Shown here piece by piece: positions 44,694 through 53,337 of a stretch of 64,000 bases of DNA. Origin of the DNA: Halomonas sp. QHL1 (GTDB lineage Bacteria; Pseudomonadota; Gammaproteobacteria; Pseudomonadales; Halomonadaceae). The stretch spans positions 1,573,705 through 1,637,704 of the forward strand of contig NZ_MINL01000001.1 in the NCBI RefSeq assembly GCF_001882345.1. Reading direction: 5' to 3'. The translations under genes and the position numbers were made by a program. Every line of letters starts with the position of its first letter. Position 1 is the stretch's first letter. The notes under the pieces are model-generated. The model worked only from the letters and a program-made list of their open reading frames with translations. It was not told the DNA's origin and did no database searches.

Positions 44694-45758
44694 CTATGTC
44701 TCAAGTGGCAATGTTTTCGGCTGGCGGCGGTCGTTTAATATATGGTGTAGCTCACCGCAAGCCACCATTGGATCGTCACAGTTGATAACAATCTCTGAGC
44801 GAGCCAACACGTAGCTGCGGCCAGTAATGGTGTTTTCCACCACTTGGTAAGCGCCTTCCTGATGGGTACCGACAAAAGTGCCGATAAACCCGGTCTCCCG
44901 CAGTGAAACGGTCTCTAACTTATCGCCCAGGTTGAGCCGCCCTTCGTAGTTCATCAACGCCAAGCGCGCCGAGGTGCCGGTACCCGTCGTACTGCGGCAA
45001 ATAACCCCAGGATGGACGTAGGTCGTTGAACGTGAGCGTATATAGCCTTCTCCAATCTGCTCTTCAGGCCCCATAAAGTGCAAAAATGGCAGCGGTCCTA
45101 CATCGCCCAGGGTGTAGTGGGAAAATCCCCGTTGCGCTTTTATTGCTTCGACAATTTTGTAGGCACACTCCGACAGTGCGCGCTCCTCATCACGCACCAG
45201 CTTAAAGCCCAGCTCAGTGGCATCGACCAAGGCGTAAAAACCACCGCTATAGGCGATTGAGTAGGTGACTTCACCAATCCCAGGTACTTGAATCGTATCG
45301 CGATAGGTATCGATATAGCTGGGCAGGCCGCCACAAGTAATCGACTCCACCACGCCGTTATGCACCTTCGCTTCGATTTGCACTAACCCCGCTGGCGCTT
45401 CCAGCTTAAAGCGCTGTATGCCTTCCTGCTTGGGTACAATGCCGCTCTCCAGCACCGCTGTGGCGGTACACAGCGTGTTGGAGCCGGAGTAAATGGGGTA
45501 CCCCATCACTTCCATAATGATGTAACCCGCTACCGCGTCCGGGTGGGAGGCAGGCACCAGCAAGTCGACCGACATTTCCGGGATGCCGTAGGGCTCTTCA
45601 AGCAGCAGGCGGCGCAAACCATCGGCATCGTCACGTAGGTACTCCATCTGCTCGCGCACAGTAGCGCCAGGCAGACCATCAATCCCCCCTGTGACAATGC
45701 GGCTAACATCGCCTCCGGCGTGAGTGTCCATTAGCTGGATGGTATGAAGGTTATGCAC
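44694..45758 (-). CDS. Proline racemase-family enzyme, Ser/Thr active-site variant
   Basis: 354 aa, GTG start overlapping the stop codon of the MDR gene (TAGTG) with AGGAG 8 nt upstream. PF05544 fold. The two catalytic-position residues appear as Ser91 in IYSGSNTLC and Thr258 in CRSTTGTGTSARLAL, where proline racemase has two cysteines. It is therefore unlikely to be a proline or hydroxyproline racemase and more likely a dehydratase of the trans-3-hydroxyproline type or an uncharacterised relative. Third gene of an NnrU-MDR-racemase operon. Confidence 0.88.
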   Translation of the reverse strand: MHNLHTIQLMDTHAGGDVSRIVTGGIDGLPGATVREQMEYLRDDADGLRRLLLEEPYGIPEMSVDLLVPASHPDAVAGYIIMEVMGYPIYSGSNTLCTATAVLESGIVPKQEGIQRFKLEAPAGLVQIEAKVHNGVVESITCGGLPSYIDTYRDTIQVPGIGEVTYSIAYSGGFYALVDATELGFKLVRDEERALSECAYKIVEAIKAQRGFSHYTLGDVGPLPFLHFMGPEEQIGEGYIRSRSTTYVHPGVICRSTTGTGTSARLALMNYEGRLNLGDKLETVSLRETGFIGTFVGTHQEGAYQVVENTITGRSYVLARSEIVINCDDPMVACGELHHILNDRRQPKTLPLET

Positions 45759-46948
45759 TAGTGGCGCTCCTGAACGTCAGAAGAGGAATTTTCAAGGGCA
45801 AACGCGGCACCGTGAGATGCCCACTGTGCATCGGGAACAAGCACAATTTTGCCCAGATAATTGCTGCCCCGATTGACAAAGTAGCGCTCGGCGGCATGCA
45901 GATCAGATAACTTAAAGGCCGCATGGAGTACCGGCTTCAGTTCACCGCTGCGGATCCACGCCACCAGCTGCTCGGCCTCTTCTCGGGTGCCGTGGGAAAC
46001 GCCAAATATCTGTACTTGATAAAGATACACGCGGGTCCACATCATTTCGCTAAGATTGCCACCGCTGGCACCGGCAATGGAGAGGCGCGGGTAGCTCTTA
46101 CGTCCCTGCATATCGACAATCATGGTGTCGATAAATAGGTTGGTCATCTCGCCACCCACCAAATCCATCACCGCATCAATCGGTTTGCCGTCTGTGGTAT
46201 CCAGCACCCGGTCAACAAACGTCGGCAGGTCGCCACGATCAATCACCGCTTCCGCACCGAGTGCTTTGAGCGCCTCGGCTTTGTCCAACTGGCTAACGGC
46301 ATACGGAACAGCACCCACAATACGGCAGAGCTGAATGAGCGCAGTGCCCACACCGCCGCTGGCACCACTGACCAGTACACGTTCGCCGGCACTCACCTTG
46401 GCGGCAGTCATCATGTGGTAAGCGGTCTGATAAGAGCACATACCCATTGAGGCCAGTTCAGCATCATGCAGCTCGGGGTTAGGCACGTGATAAAACTGAT
46501 CAGCAGGCACGGCGATATACTCAGCGAAGCCACCATCGGCCCCGTGGCCGTAATAATCGGGCGTTAGATTAATATCTCGGCGCTCATCGGCGTAGATATT
46601 AAAATCAAGCAGCCCGCGCTGACCTATGCGCTCGGCGTCAACGCCCTCACCGACCGCCACTATGCGGCCAGCTACGTCGGCACCTTGAATACGCGGGAAG
46701 GTTAAGGTTGGCGTACCGCCCATGGCAAAGGAGGTAACATCGCCTTTATCCTTGGTGGGATAAAGCCCTTCCCGCGCTTTTCGGTCAGTGTTGTTCTTCG
46801 CCGTTGCGGTCACCTGCACCAGCACTTCGCCCGCCTTGGGCCGCGGTGTGGCGATATCCTGATGATATTCCAGCTTCTCGATACCGCCATGTCCGGTCAA
46901 AAGCATGGCAGCCATTGTGGTGGGCACCGTGGGTGTCGTCTCGGCCAT
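45758..46948 (-). CDS. MDR-superfamily oxidoreductase (quinone oxidoreductase-like)
   Basis: 396 aa from the ATG at 46948 with AGGAG 7 nt upstream. GroES-like N-terminal domain with KAGEVLVQVTATAKNNTDRKAREGLYP, RIQGADVAGRIVAVGEGVDAERIGQRGL, and a Rossmann domain with VLVSGASGGVGTALIQLCRIVGA and EALKALGAEAVIDRGD. No clear catalytic zinc-ligand set, so it is probably a zinc-independent NADPH reductase. Its C-terminus couples to the racemase-family gene, suggesting the two act in one pathway. The substrate is unknown. Confidence 0.88.
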   Translation of the reverse strand: MAETTPTVPTTMAAMLLTGHGGIEKLEYHQDIATPRPKAGEVLVQVTATAKNNTDRKAREGLYPTKDKGDVTSFAMGGTPTLTFPRIQGADVAGRIVAVGEGVDAERIGQRGLLDFNIYADERRDINLTPDYYGHGADGGFAEYIAVPADQFYHVPNPELHDAELASMGMCSYQTAYHMMTAAKVSAGERVLVSGASGGVGTALIQLCRIVGAVPYAVSQLDKAEALKALGAEAVIDRGDLPTFVDRVLDTTDGKPIDAVMDLVGGEMTNLFIDTMIVDMQGRKSYPRLSIAGASGGNLSEMMWTRVYLYQVQIFGVSHGTREEAEQLVAWIRSGELKPVLHAAFKLSDLHAAERYFVNRGSNYLGKIVLVPDAQWASHGAAFALENSSSDVQERH

Positions 46949-46979
46949 GGAGTGACTCCTATGTTGGGCTAACGCCCGA

Positions 46980-47558
46980 TTAGCTAAAAACAGGGACGCC
47001 AATCAGTACGGTGTGCAAGTAAAAGGCAAACACCACATACGCTATCAAGCCGACGAGAACGGTAGCAATGGTGGCCATTTTAGATGTTCTGACGGGCGCA
47101 GGCGGTGTAAGGCGGTCGCGCTTTTTGGCAGTTTTAAATGCCAGGATAGCCCAGATAAGAAAGGCAGCAAAAAAGATAATATCGCCCAAGAGACCGTTGG
47201 CCAGCAGGTGAGCAAACGCCCAGATTTTAACCGCCAGCATCATTGGATGGCCAAGCTTGGCTTTAATCGCGTTATGGGGAATGTAGGCCGCCACTAGCAT
47301 AATAAAGGCGGGCACCATCAGCAGCGCCACCGCATGGCGCATTCCCATTGGCGGATACCAGATATAGATAGGGTCGAGGCGCATCTGGCCAAAACCGTAA
47401 ATAGCAATGGCGAGCCCAACGATAGATACCGCCGAATAGGCTACTTTCCAAGTGGTTTCGCCGTGTTTCGCAATCTGCTGCTGACGCCAGTTTTCAGCAA
47501 AGATGCGTACAGAGTGGCTGCCTAAAAAAATCAGCAGCCCGATAATCATAATCGTCAT
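46980..47558 (-). CDS. NnrU-family membrane protein
   Basis: 192 aa, GGGAG 7 nt before the ATG. Five or six membrane helices (about residues 2-15, 40-58, 75-95, 110-130, 132-150, 163-183) with the NnrU signature GSHSVRIFAENWRQQ near the N-terminus and WYPPMGMRHAVALLM in the middle. NnrU is associated with denitrification genes in some bacteria but no such genes are in view; a related family member (15-cis-zeta-carotene isomerase) is haem-binding. First gene of the operon with the MDR and racemase-family genes. Confidence 0.88.
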   Translation of the reverse strand: MTIMIIGLLIFLGSHSVRIFAENWRQQQIAKHGETTWKVAYSAVSIVGLAIAIYGFGQMRLDPIYIWYPPMGMRHAVALLMVPAFIMLVAAYIPHNAIKAKLGHPMMLAVKIWAFAHLLANGLLGDIIFFAAFLIWAILAFKTAKKRDRLTPPAPVRTSKMATIATVLVGLIAYVVFAFYLHTVLIGVPVFS

Positions 47559-47724
47559 GGAACAACTCCCGGTAAAAACGCTAGTCGACGGCTTTATGCC
47601 TTATAGTCTTGGTCGCTGGAGAGGATGCCACACTAAGCCGTCAAGCACCTATGCATGCGTCAACTTTTCGTTTCCTGGCGGGTCGTTCCCCGGCGCGGCT
47701 AGAACCAGTCCTTAAAACCAGTCT

Positions 47725-48693
47725 TTAAAACCAGTGCTTGCGCTTAAACAACCAAATCAGTACCCCGCCGATACCCAGCATGGCACCCCAAACAAAAAAG
47801 TAGCCGTACTGATAATGTAGCTCGGGCATATTTTCGAAGTTCATGCCGTAGATTCCGGCGATAAACGTTAGAGGAACAAAGATCGCGGTAATCACGGTGA
47901 GTACGCGCATGGTGATATTTAGCTGGTGGGAAGAAATAGAGATATAGCCATCGACCAAGTCACCGCAAATGTCGTAGTACATTTGGGTCAAGGTGTAGAG
48001 ACGCTCAAAGCGATCCGCTACATCGTTGATGGCGTGCAGGGTTTCACTCTTTTCGCGTGGTAAATGCTCATAGTCGTAAGCGGTGAGTTCTTGGGTAATC
48101 CCCTGGTGGTAGCTAAAGATGCGGCGCATTTTAACCAACCGGGAACGGTAACTAATGATCTTACGCATTAGCACATCATTACCATTTTCCAGCAGTTCGT
48201 CTTCCAGATCGCTTAACGCCGTTTCAAATTCGAGCAAGCTATCGATATAAAAGCCCGCTGAAATGTACATCACCCGCAGCGCAACGTGTTCCGGGGAGTG
48301 GGCCAGTAGCGCTTTACCGTGCTCGTTAAATAGCCGTTCTATAGAGAGCGCTTGACCGGGGTGCAGCGTGACCAAGAAACGTTCGCCCACAAAAAAACAG
48401 ACCTGTTGAGGTAGATAGTTCAGTTCAGCATCGAAGGAGGAGATGCCGCGATAAATAATCAGCGTGTGGTTGTCAAACTCTTCAATTTTAGGCGGATGGC
48501 GCTCTTTATGGGCATCTTGAATCGCCATCGGGTGAAACTCAAACGTCTCTAAAATTGTCCGTTCGCTTTGCTGGGACTCCCCCTGCATATCGATCCAGAT
48601 ATGGCTACCAGGCGTGGATTGACACACTGCTAACAGGCTTTCATCGCCCTCGTGAGTTTCGCCTTCAGGAGTGGTCAGAATAGCTCGAATCAT
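47725..48693 (-). CDS. corA: CorA-family magnesium/cobalt transporter
   Basis: 322 aa, AAGGA 5 nt before the ATG. A large cytoplasmic N-terminal domain and two C-terminal membrane helices (about residues 265-285 and 300-318) joined by the selectivity-filter motif YGMNFENMPE. The helical stalk ends in FVPLTFIAGIYGMN. Homopentameric channel for Mg2+ or Co2+. Twenty-four bp separate it from the upstream diguanylate cyclase gene on the same strand, so co-transcription is plausible. Confidence 0.94.
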   Translation of the reverse strand: MIRAILTTPEGETHEGDESLLAVCQSTPGSHIWIDMQGESQQSERTILETFEFHPMAIQDAHKERHPPKIEEFDNHTLIIYRGISSFDAELNYLPQQVCFFVGERFLVTLHPGQALSIERLFNEHGKALLAHSPEHVALRVMYISAGFYIDSLLEFETALSDLEDELLENGNDVLMRKIISYRSRLVKMRRIFSYHQGITQELTAYDYEHLPREKSETLHAINDVADRFERLYTLTQMYYDICGDLVDGYISISSHQLNITMRVLTVITAIFVPLTFIAGIYGMNFENMPELHYQYGYFFVWGAMLGIGGVLIWLFKRKHWF

Positions 48694-48717
48694 GGTCGTC
48701 CTTGATTGTTTCCGGTC

Positions 48718-50157
48718 TTAATAAGCACTATCCGCAGGCTGGGCAATACGTACTTGGGCTTTTCCAGAACGTTTGGCTTCATACATAGCTACATCAGCGC
48801 GCTTAAGCAGTTCATTGGCTGTCTCAGCGCTCGCGGGTAAATAAACCGCAACGCCGATACTAACACTGACGTGCAACGCTGCATTGCCAGCGTCCAGCGG
48901 CTCTTGAACCACCTTAACTAATTTATTGGCCAGCGACTCGATTGCCGTGGGCTCACTCCCTTCTAAGAGTAAGACGAACTCGTCCCCGGCCCAGCGTGCT
49001 ATATAATCGGTTTCGCGTATTGTTTTCCCCAATCTGTTAGCGATCACACGCAGCAGTTCATCACCCACGGCGTGCCCATGGGCGTCGTTAATCGCCTTAA
49101 AACCATCTAGGTCCATAAACAGAATGGCTAACGGTTGCTGGGTGCGTCGAGTGCGTGCCATTGCCTCAGGCAACCGCTCATCCAAAGCGCGCCGGTTAGG
49201 CAGCTTGGTTAATACATCTTCACGGGCCTGCTGATCACGCAGCCGCTCTAGCTGCTGTCGCTCGGTAATATCGTGAATAAAGAGACTTCGCCGCTCACGC
49301 TGGTCGATTATCAATTTTTTGACGCGCACCTCAACGGGTAGTTCAGTGCCATCATAACGGCGGGCCATAAACTCAATAGCCGTCCGGTCATTAGCATCAG
49401 GCAACCCAGAGGGGAAAATCAGCTGTGTGATTGGCTTAGCCAGGGCCGCTTTTCGTGGCCAGCCAAACATCATTTCAGCCGCTCGATTCCAATCCAAAAT
49501 AACGTCGTGGGCATCAATGCTGATATAGGCGTCGTAAGCAGACTCAATAACTAACTTGAGCTCGTTAGTACGCCGCTCGATTTGGCTCTCCATGCTTCGG
49601 TGCAACTCACTGAGCGCTTGCTGGGAGGCGTGGGCATTCTTCTTCTCGAGTACCAGACGCTCTCGCAGGTGAATTTCATCAGTGACTATCGCTGCCAAAT
49701 CTTGCAGGGCCGCCAACTCATTCTCACTAATGGTGCGCGGCTTCGTGTCAATCGCGCAGAGCGAGCCTAGCGACAGCCCTTTTGTTGTACACAGCGGAAT
49801 ACCTGCATAAAAGCGAATACCGTCAACAGCCGTCACAAACGGATTGTTTGCAAAACGAGGATCCTGGCGGGCATCGCTAACAATCAATGGTTCTGTGGTC
49901 ATAATGGTGTAAGCGCAGAAAGCTACATCGCGAGAGGTCTCGCGGGTCTCAACGCCGACGCGTGATTTTATCCATTGGCGTTTAGCATCAATCAACGTCA
50001 CCGTTGAGATGGGCACATTTAGCAGCTTAGTTACCAGCCTAGTGACCCGGTCAAAGGCAGGCTCGTCAGGGGTGTCTAGCAGTTCAAGCTCATAAAGGGC
50101 TGCTAATCGCATCTCTTCGTCAGGTGCTATGGGATAGCTCATTATTGTATTGCCCAT
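48718..50157 (-). CDS. GAF-PAS-GGDEF diguanylate cyclase
   Basis: 479 aa. GAF domain (about 25-165; DTPDEPAFDRVTRLVTKLLNVPISTVTLID), PAS (about 200-310; VILDWNRAAEMMFGW) and a GGDEF domain (about 318-475). The active-site loop reads AGDEF, a tolerated variant, and an inhibitory RxxD site (RETD) lies exactly five residues before it, so product inhibition by cyclic di-GMP is expected. The domain is probably an active synthase. An ATG at 50142 is an alternative start; neither has a clear ribosome-binding site. Likely upstream gene of corA. Confidence 0.9.
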   Translation of the reverse strand: MGNTIMSYPIAPDEEMRLAALYELELLDTPDEPAFDRVTRLVTKLLNVPISTVTLIDAKRQWIKSRVGVETRETSRDVAFCAYTIMTTEPLIVSDARQDPRFANNPFVTAVDGIRFYAGIPLCTTKGLSLGSLCAIDTKPRTISENELAALQDLAAIVTDEIHLRERLVLEKKNAHASQQALSELHRSMESQIERRTNELKLVIESAYDAYISIDAHDVILDWNRAAEMMFGWPRKAALAKPITQLIFPSGLPDANDRTAIEFMARRYDGTELPVEVRVKKLIIDQRERRSLFIHDITERQQLERLRDQQAREDVLTKLPNRRALDERLPEAMARTRRTQQPLAILFMDLDGFKAINDAHGHAVGDELLRVIANRLGKTIRETDYIARWAGDEFVLLLEGSEPTAIESLANKLVKVVQEPLDAGNAALHVSVSIGVAVYLPASAETANELLKRADVAMYEAKRSGKAQVRIAQPADSAY

Positions 50158-50211
50158 GAGATAGCTATAGTGCTGCCAGCATATCGCGACCAGCCCTTTA
50201 TTGCTTGCTAC

Positions 50212-51585
50212 TCACTTGTTTTTAGCCAAACCCGCGAGCAGGACGCTGGTTAGCGTTGAAGCGATTAAGGCACCAACGAATGGCCCCAGCGTGGGGATAC
50301 TGCCCGGAAAACTGGCAGCCACCACACCATCTATCAGGCTTCCCTGGCTTACCCATCCAGGCAGAATGGCACCCAGCAAACCTGCGACGCCTCCGGCAAT
50401 CGCCGCGACCGGCGTCATTCGTTGCCACAGCCCGAGCAGTACAGGCACCACAATGGCAGCACACAGCAGGTCGGCAATCAAAAACAGCCGCAATACCGAT
50501 AATCCCTGCAAAGCAATCAATACCACCGGAACCATCACCACTATCGTCACCCAGCGGGCAGCCCCCAGGGAAACACCCTGCTGCCCGCTGCGCGCTACCA
50601 CCAGCGAGGCAATGCCGTTTTGCAGCGTATCAACGCTGGAGGCCACCAGAGTGACCGCCAGCACTAAGGCGGGTAACGTTAGCCAAATGGGGGCATCACT
50701 AAGTAAGGCAAAAAACGGCATCGGCGGCTCCCCCAGAGGCACACCGCTCATCGCGGCTAACACGCCCAGACCGCCAATCACCATGACGACAACGACTGTC
50801 ATCGCCCCGCCTAACCATGCCCCGCGCCCCAGGCTTTGATCGTCTTGAGCGGCCCACACGCGCTGCCAATAGCCTTGGTGGAAAAGGTTCGCAGCGGTTA
50901 CCGCGATCACCAGCGTTAACGCTACGCTGAGCGCACTGGTGATGGGAATGGACGGAAGCGCAGTCTCAGTGGGAATAGTGGGAAGCCGCCATAGCGCCAT
51001 GCCACCCACCACACACAGCAATACCAGCAACAGCCACGCCTGCCATCGGTCAGTGGCAAGGCTGGCACGCAGGCCACCCGCTGCGGTATAGATTAGCGTG
51101 GTAAGCGCTACGCCAATAATTACCAGTGCCGGTGGCACATCGGAAAGTAACGCGGTGATTGCCCCAATGGCGGTTAGCTCTGCGGCTAAAAAACAGGCCA
51201 TATAGGCGATTGATACCAGCGTCACCCAACGCCTTACTCCAGGGCCATAGCACGCTTCAGCGAACTCGGCGATGCTGCGCCCTTCGGGCAACGCACGGCG
51301 AATCTTCGGCCCATACAGTCCTAATACAATGAAAGGCAGTGCAGATCCTAGCGCATAGCCTGCTAGGGCCAGCGGGCCAACAAAGGCACCAATTTCAGGG
51401 GGCGCAAAGAGAATCCATGCGCCCATTCCTGAGGCAAGAAAGGAGAGTCCTAGGGTAGAAGCTGTTTGCGAGTTGCGGGCGGTGACGTAATCATCAAGTG
51501 GGCCATCCACCCAGCGAGCACGCAGACCTAAATAAGCAAAGCAGCACAGCGCCGCGCCAAGCACGGCTGACGTCAGGTAAAGCAT
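50212..51585 (-). CDS. Sodium:solute symporter under TPP riboswitch control (probable thiamine/precursor transporter)
   Basis: 457 aa, SSF fold with about 12-13 membrane helices; the N-terminal SFLASGMGAWILFAPPE segment and DTLQNGIASLVVARS (sodium-site region) fit the family. GGAGGAAG lies 5 nt before the ATG. It is preceded directly by a TPP riboswitch, so the likely cargo is thiamine or its pyrimidine precursor, by analogy with the SSF-type ThiV transporters regulated by THI elements. Cargo assignment rests on this regulation, not on the protein sequence. No thi biosynthesis gene is next to it. Confidence 0.88.
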   Translation of the reverse strand: MLYLTSAVLGAALCCFAYLGLRARWVDGPLDDYVTARNSQTASTLGLSFLASGMGAWILFAPPEIGAFVGPLALAGYALGSALPFIVLGLYGPKIRRALPEGRSIAEFAEACYGPGVRRWVTLVSIAYMACFLAAELTAIGAITALLSDVPPALVIIGVALTTLIYTAAGGLRASLATDRWQAWLLLVLLCVVGGMALWRLPTIPTETALPSIPITSALSVALTLVIAVTAANLFHQGYWQRVWAAQDDQSLGRGAWLGGAMTVVVVMVIGGLGVLAAMSGVPLGEPPMPFFALLSDAPIWLTLPALVLAVTLVASSVDTLQNGIASLVVARSGQQGVSLGAARWVTIVVMVPVVLIALQGLSVLRLFLIADLLCAAIVVPVLLGLWQRMTPVAAIAGGVAGLLGAILPGWVSQGSLIDGVVAASFPGSIPTLGPFVGALIASTLTSVLLAGLAKNK

Positions 51586-51591
51586 GTCGCA

Positions 51592-51680
51592 CTTCCTCCG
51601 CCGGTACTAACCGGATCAGGTTCCAGGGTCTGCGCAGCACGCATCTCAGCCCCTTTAAAGCAGGGCTCCCCTGGCGACAG
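51592..51680 (-). promoter_or_regulatory. TPP (THI-element) riboswitch
   Basis: Minus-strand leader of the symporter gene. Conserved blocks in order: GGGGAGCC near 51664-51671, GGCTGAGA near 51645-51652, ACCC near 51625-51628, and GAACCTGAT followed by GGTTAGTACCGGCG. Closing helix P1 is CGCC (about 51676-51673) with GGCG (about 51602-51599). The 3' strand of P1 directly abuts the ribosome-binding site (51599-51592), so TPP binding would hide it and block translation. Confidence 0.92.
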
Positions 51681-51795
51681 TGAATGTAGGAGTTTTTTCT
51701 AAACGCTTTTTTTCAGTACTTTTCTAAGCGTCATCTCAAGAACTATTCTCAATCATAATCACAGCTTAGTAAAGTTAAGGCGTGGTGGTGGCATC

Positions 51796-52377
51796 TTAGC
51801 GAGGCACTCGTCCCATCAGGTAGAACTCTTCATTGGGCGGTGTGCCCGCCAGTGTGACCAACCGATTCGACAGGCCAAAAAACGCCGCGATGGCGCCTAT
51901 ATCCCAGCAATCCTCTTGGCTAAAGCCTACTTCAAGCAGGCGGGTAAGCCACTCGTCGGTCATTTCCCCAACATCGATAGCACAGTGCATAGCAAAATCG
52001 AGCATCACCCGGTGGCGCTCGCTAATCGGCGCCACGCGATGGTTGATCGCCACTTGGTCAGCGAGCAGCGGATCTTTACTGTAAATGCGCACAAGTGCGC
52101 CGTGAGCAACTACACAATATAGGCAACGATTACGCGCGCTGGTAGCCACTACAATCATCTCTTTTTCGGCTTTGGTGAGGGTATCCGATTCACGTTCCAT
52201 CAGCGCATCGTGATAGGCAAAGAAAGCCCGAAACTCGCCGGGGCGGTGGGCCAACATCAGAAAGACATTGGGTACAAACCCCGCTTTCTCCTGAACTGCC
52301 AAAATGGTACTGCGAATATCCTCTGGCAGATCATCCAATGTTTCAGGCACATTAAAACGACTTAATGATGCAGACAT
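51796..52377 (-). CDS. AhpD-like peroxidase-related protein
   Basis: 193 aa from the ATG at 52377, with GAGGTGAGT directly upstream. Alkylhydroperoxidase D-like core with CLYCVVAHG (redox CxxC and nearby His) at about residues 90-98 and a preceding TKAEKEMIVVATSARNR segment. Family members reduce peroxides through the Cys pair; this subgroup is often called uncharacterised peroxidase-related enzyme. The N-terminal LPEDIRSTILAVQEKAGFVPNVFLMLAHRPGEFRAF helical part is typical. Single gene. Confidence 0.88.
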   Translation of the reverse strand: MSASLSRFNVPETLDDLPEDIRSTILAVQEKAGFVPNVFLMLAHRPGEFRAFFAYHDALMERESDTLTKAEKEMIVVATSARNRCLYCVVAHGALVRIYSKDPLLADQVAINHRVAPISERHRVMLDFAMHCAIDVGEMTDEWLTRLLEVGFSQEDCWDIGAIAAFFGLSNRLVTLAGTPPNEEFYLMGRVPR

Positions 52378-52554
52378 ACTCACCTCTTTATTGTTAAGTT
52401 TAATCATCTGGTAAAGATGGGTTAGCAGACAGGTAACAAAAAGCTAAATTAAGTTGCTTTTAATCAGCTACCCTGCTCGCCATACTATGGATTCGATCTG
52501 TAACAAAAGCCGCGCGCTACTCTTAATAAACAGTTCGTTCAAAGGGACACTGTC

Positions 52555-53247
52555 ATGAGCTATAACGAAGCCAAGGAACATACCCCCGGTCGTCTAAACG
52601 AGCTGTTTTCTGACCCCTACCGAGCGTTTGAAAATGATACAGATGAGCGTCAGCTACATATTCGTATAATGCTGCATATGTTGCTTGCCCGCCCCATGAC
52701 ACGAGGTCAAATGACACTCCGGGTCATTCATGGCTGGGAAAACGGCGGTTGTGAGCCCGAAGACCTGCAGCATATCGACTACCCCCTCAGTGGTGTGTCT
52801 GACTTTAAGCGTGCGGTGCAGAATTTTGAACACGCCTCCAAGCACAACACACCACTCCCTGCCGACAAAAGCGCCATTCTTGCCGCCCCACTAGCCGATG
52901 CAATTGCCGATGCCGAAGCCGAAGGGCAGGACCTCACCAACGACATTCGCGATACCCCAGCGCGCTGGCCAGCGTTCGAGGGCGGCTTGGCCCTGTATAC
53001 GTTGTTTAAAATGTACCACCGGTTGATTTATGGCGAAGATGACACCTACCGCTGCACACAATGCATGACACCGCTGGGTATGCGCGAAATACATGAGTTT
53101 CACCTTGAAGAGGGTGAATTCGCGCTACTGGTGCCACCCGCCCAACACTTCATGAACGAACCTTCCCTACTGGTTCTGCATGAAAGCCAACTCAGCCCCA
53201 TTGAGCAGCTGCTTGAAGAGAGCCTCCCGCTGTTTGATAACTTTTAA
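52555..53247 (+). CDS. Hypothetical protein with single CxxC
   Basis: 230 aa, AAAGGGA 7 nt before the ATG. I do not recognise the family. Hydrophilic with no membrane segment. The first half is helical (HIRIMLHMLLARPMTRGQMTLRVI), and the C-terminal half has a beta-rich stretch with CTQCMTPLGMREIHEFH near residues 167-183. The CxxC could bind a metal or be redox-active, but only one pair is present. It ends at a long hairpin convergent with mmsA. Confidence 0.72.
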   Translation: MSYNEAKEHTPGRLNELFSDPYRAFENDTDERQLHIRIMLHMLLARPMTRGQMTLRVIHGWENGGCEPEDLQHIDYPLSGVSDFKRAVQNFEHASKHNTPLPADKSAILAAPLADAIADAEAEGQDLTNDIRDTPARWPAFEGGLALYTLFKMYHRLIYGEDDTYRCTQCMTPLGMREIHEFHLEEGEFALLVPPAQHFMNEPSLLVLHESQLSPIEQLLEESLPLFDNF

Positions 53248-53295
53248 GCCAGCCACTTAGCTACATTTGCACGGCGATGAACTGATGCCTTTAGC

Positions 53296-53324
53296 AACTG
53301 GCCCCGCTTTAAGCGGGGCCAGTT
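53296..53324. terminator. Bidirectional terminator hairpin
   Basis: Perfect 14-bp inverted repeat AACTGGCCCCGCTT (53296-53309) and AAGCGGGGCCAGTT (53311-53324) between convergent genes. T-tracts are weak on both sides, but the stem is very stable. Confidence 0.75.
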
Positions 53325-53337
53325 AGTGTCACTTTAT

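Noticed and set aside
47503..47715. 70-aa plus-strand open frame between NnrU and corA
   Set aside because: Most of it lies opposite the NnrU gene, with no start site and no domain.
50201..50839. 212-aa plus-strand open frame
   Set aside because: Lies opposite the symporter gene, with Thr/Ala/Pro-rich composition typical of an antisense shadow.
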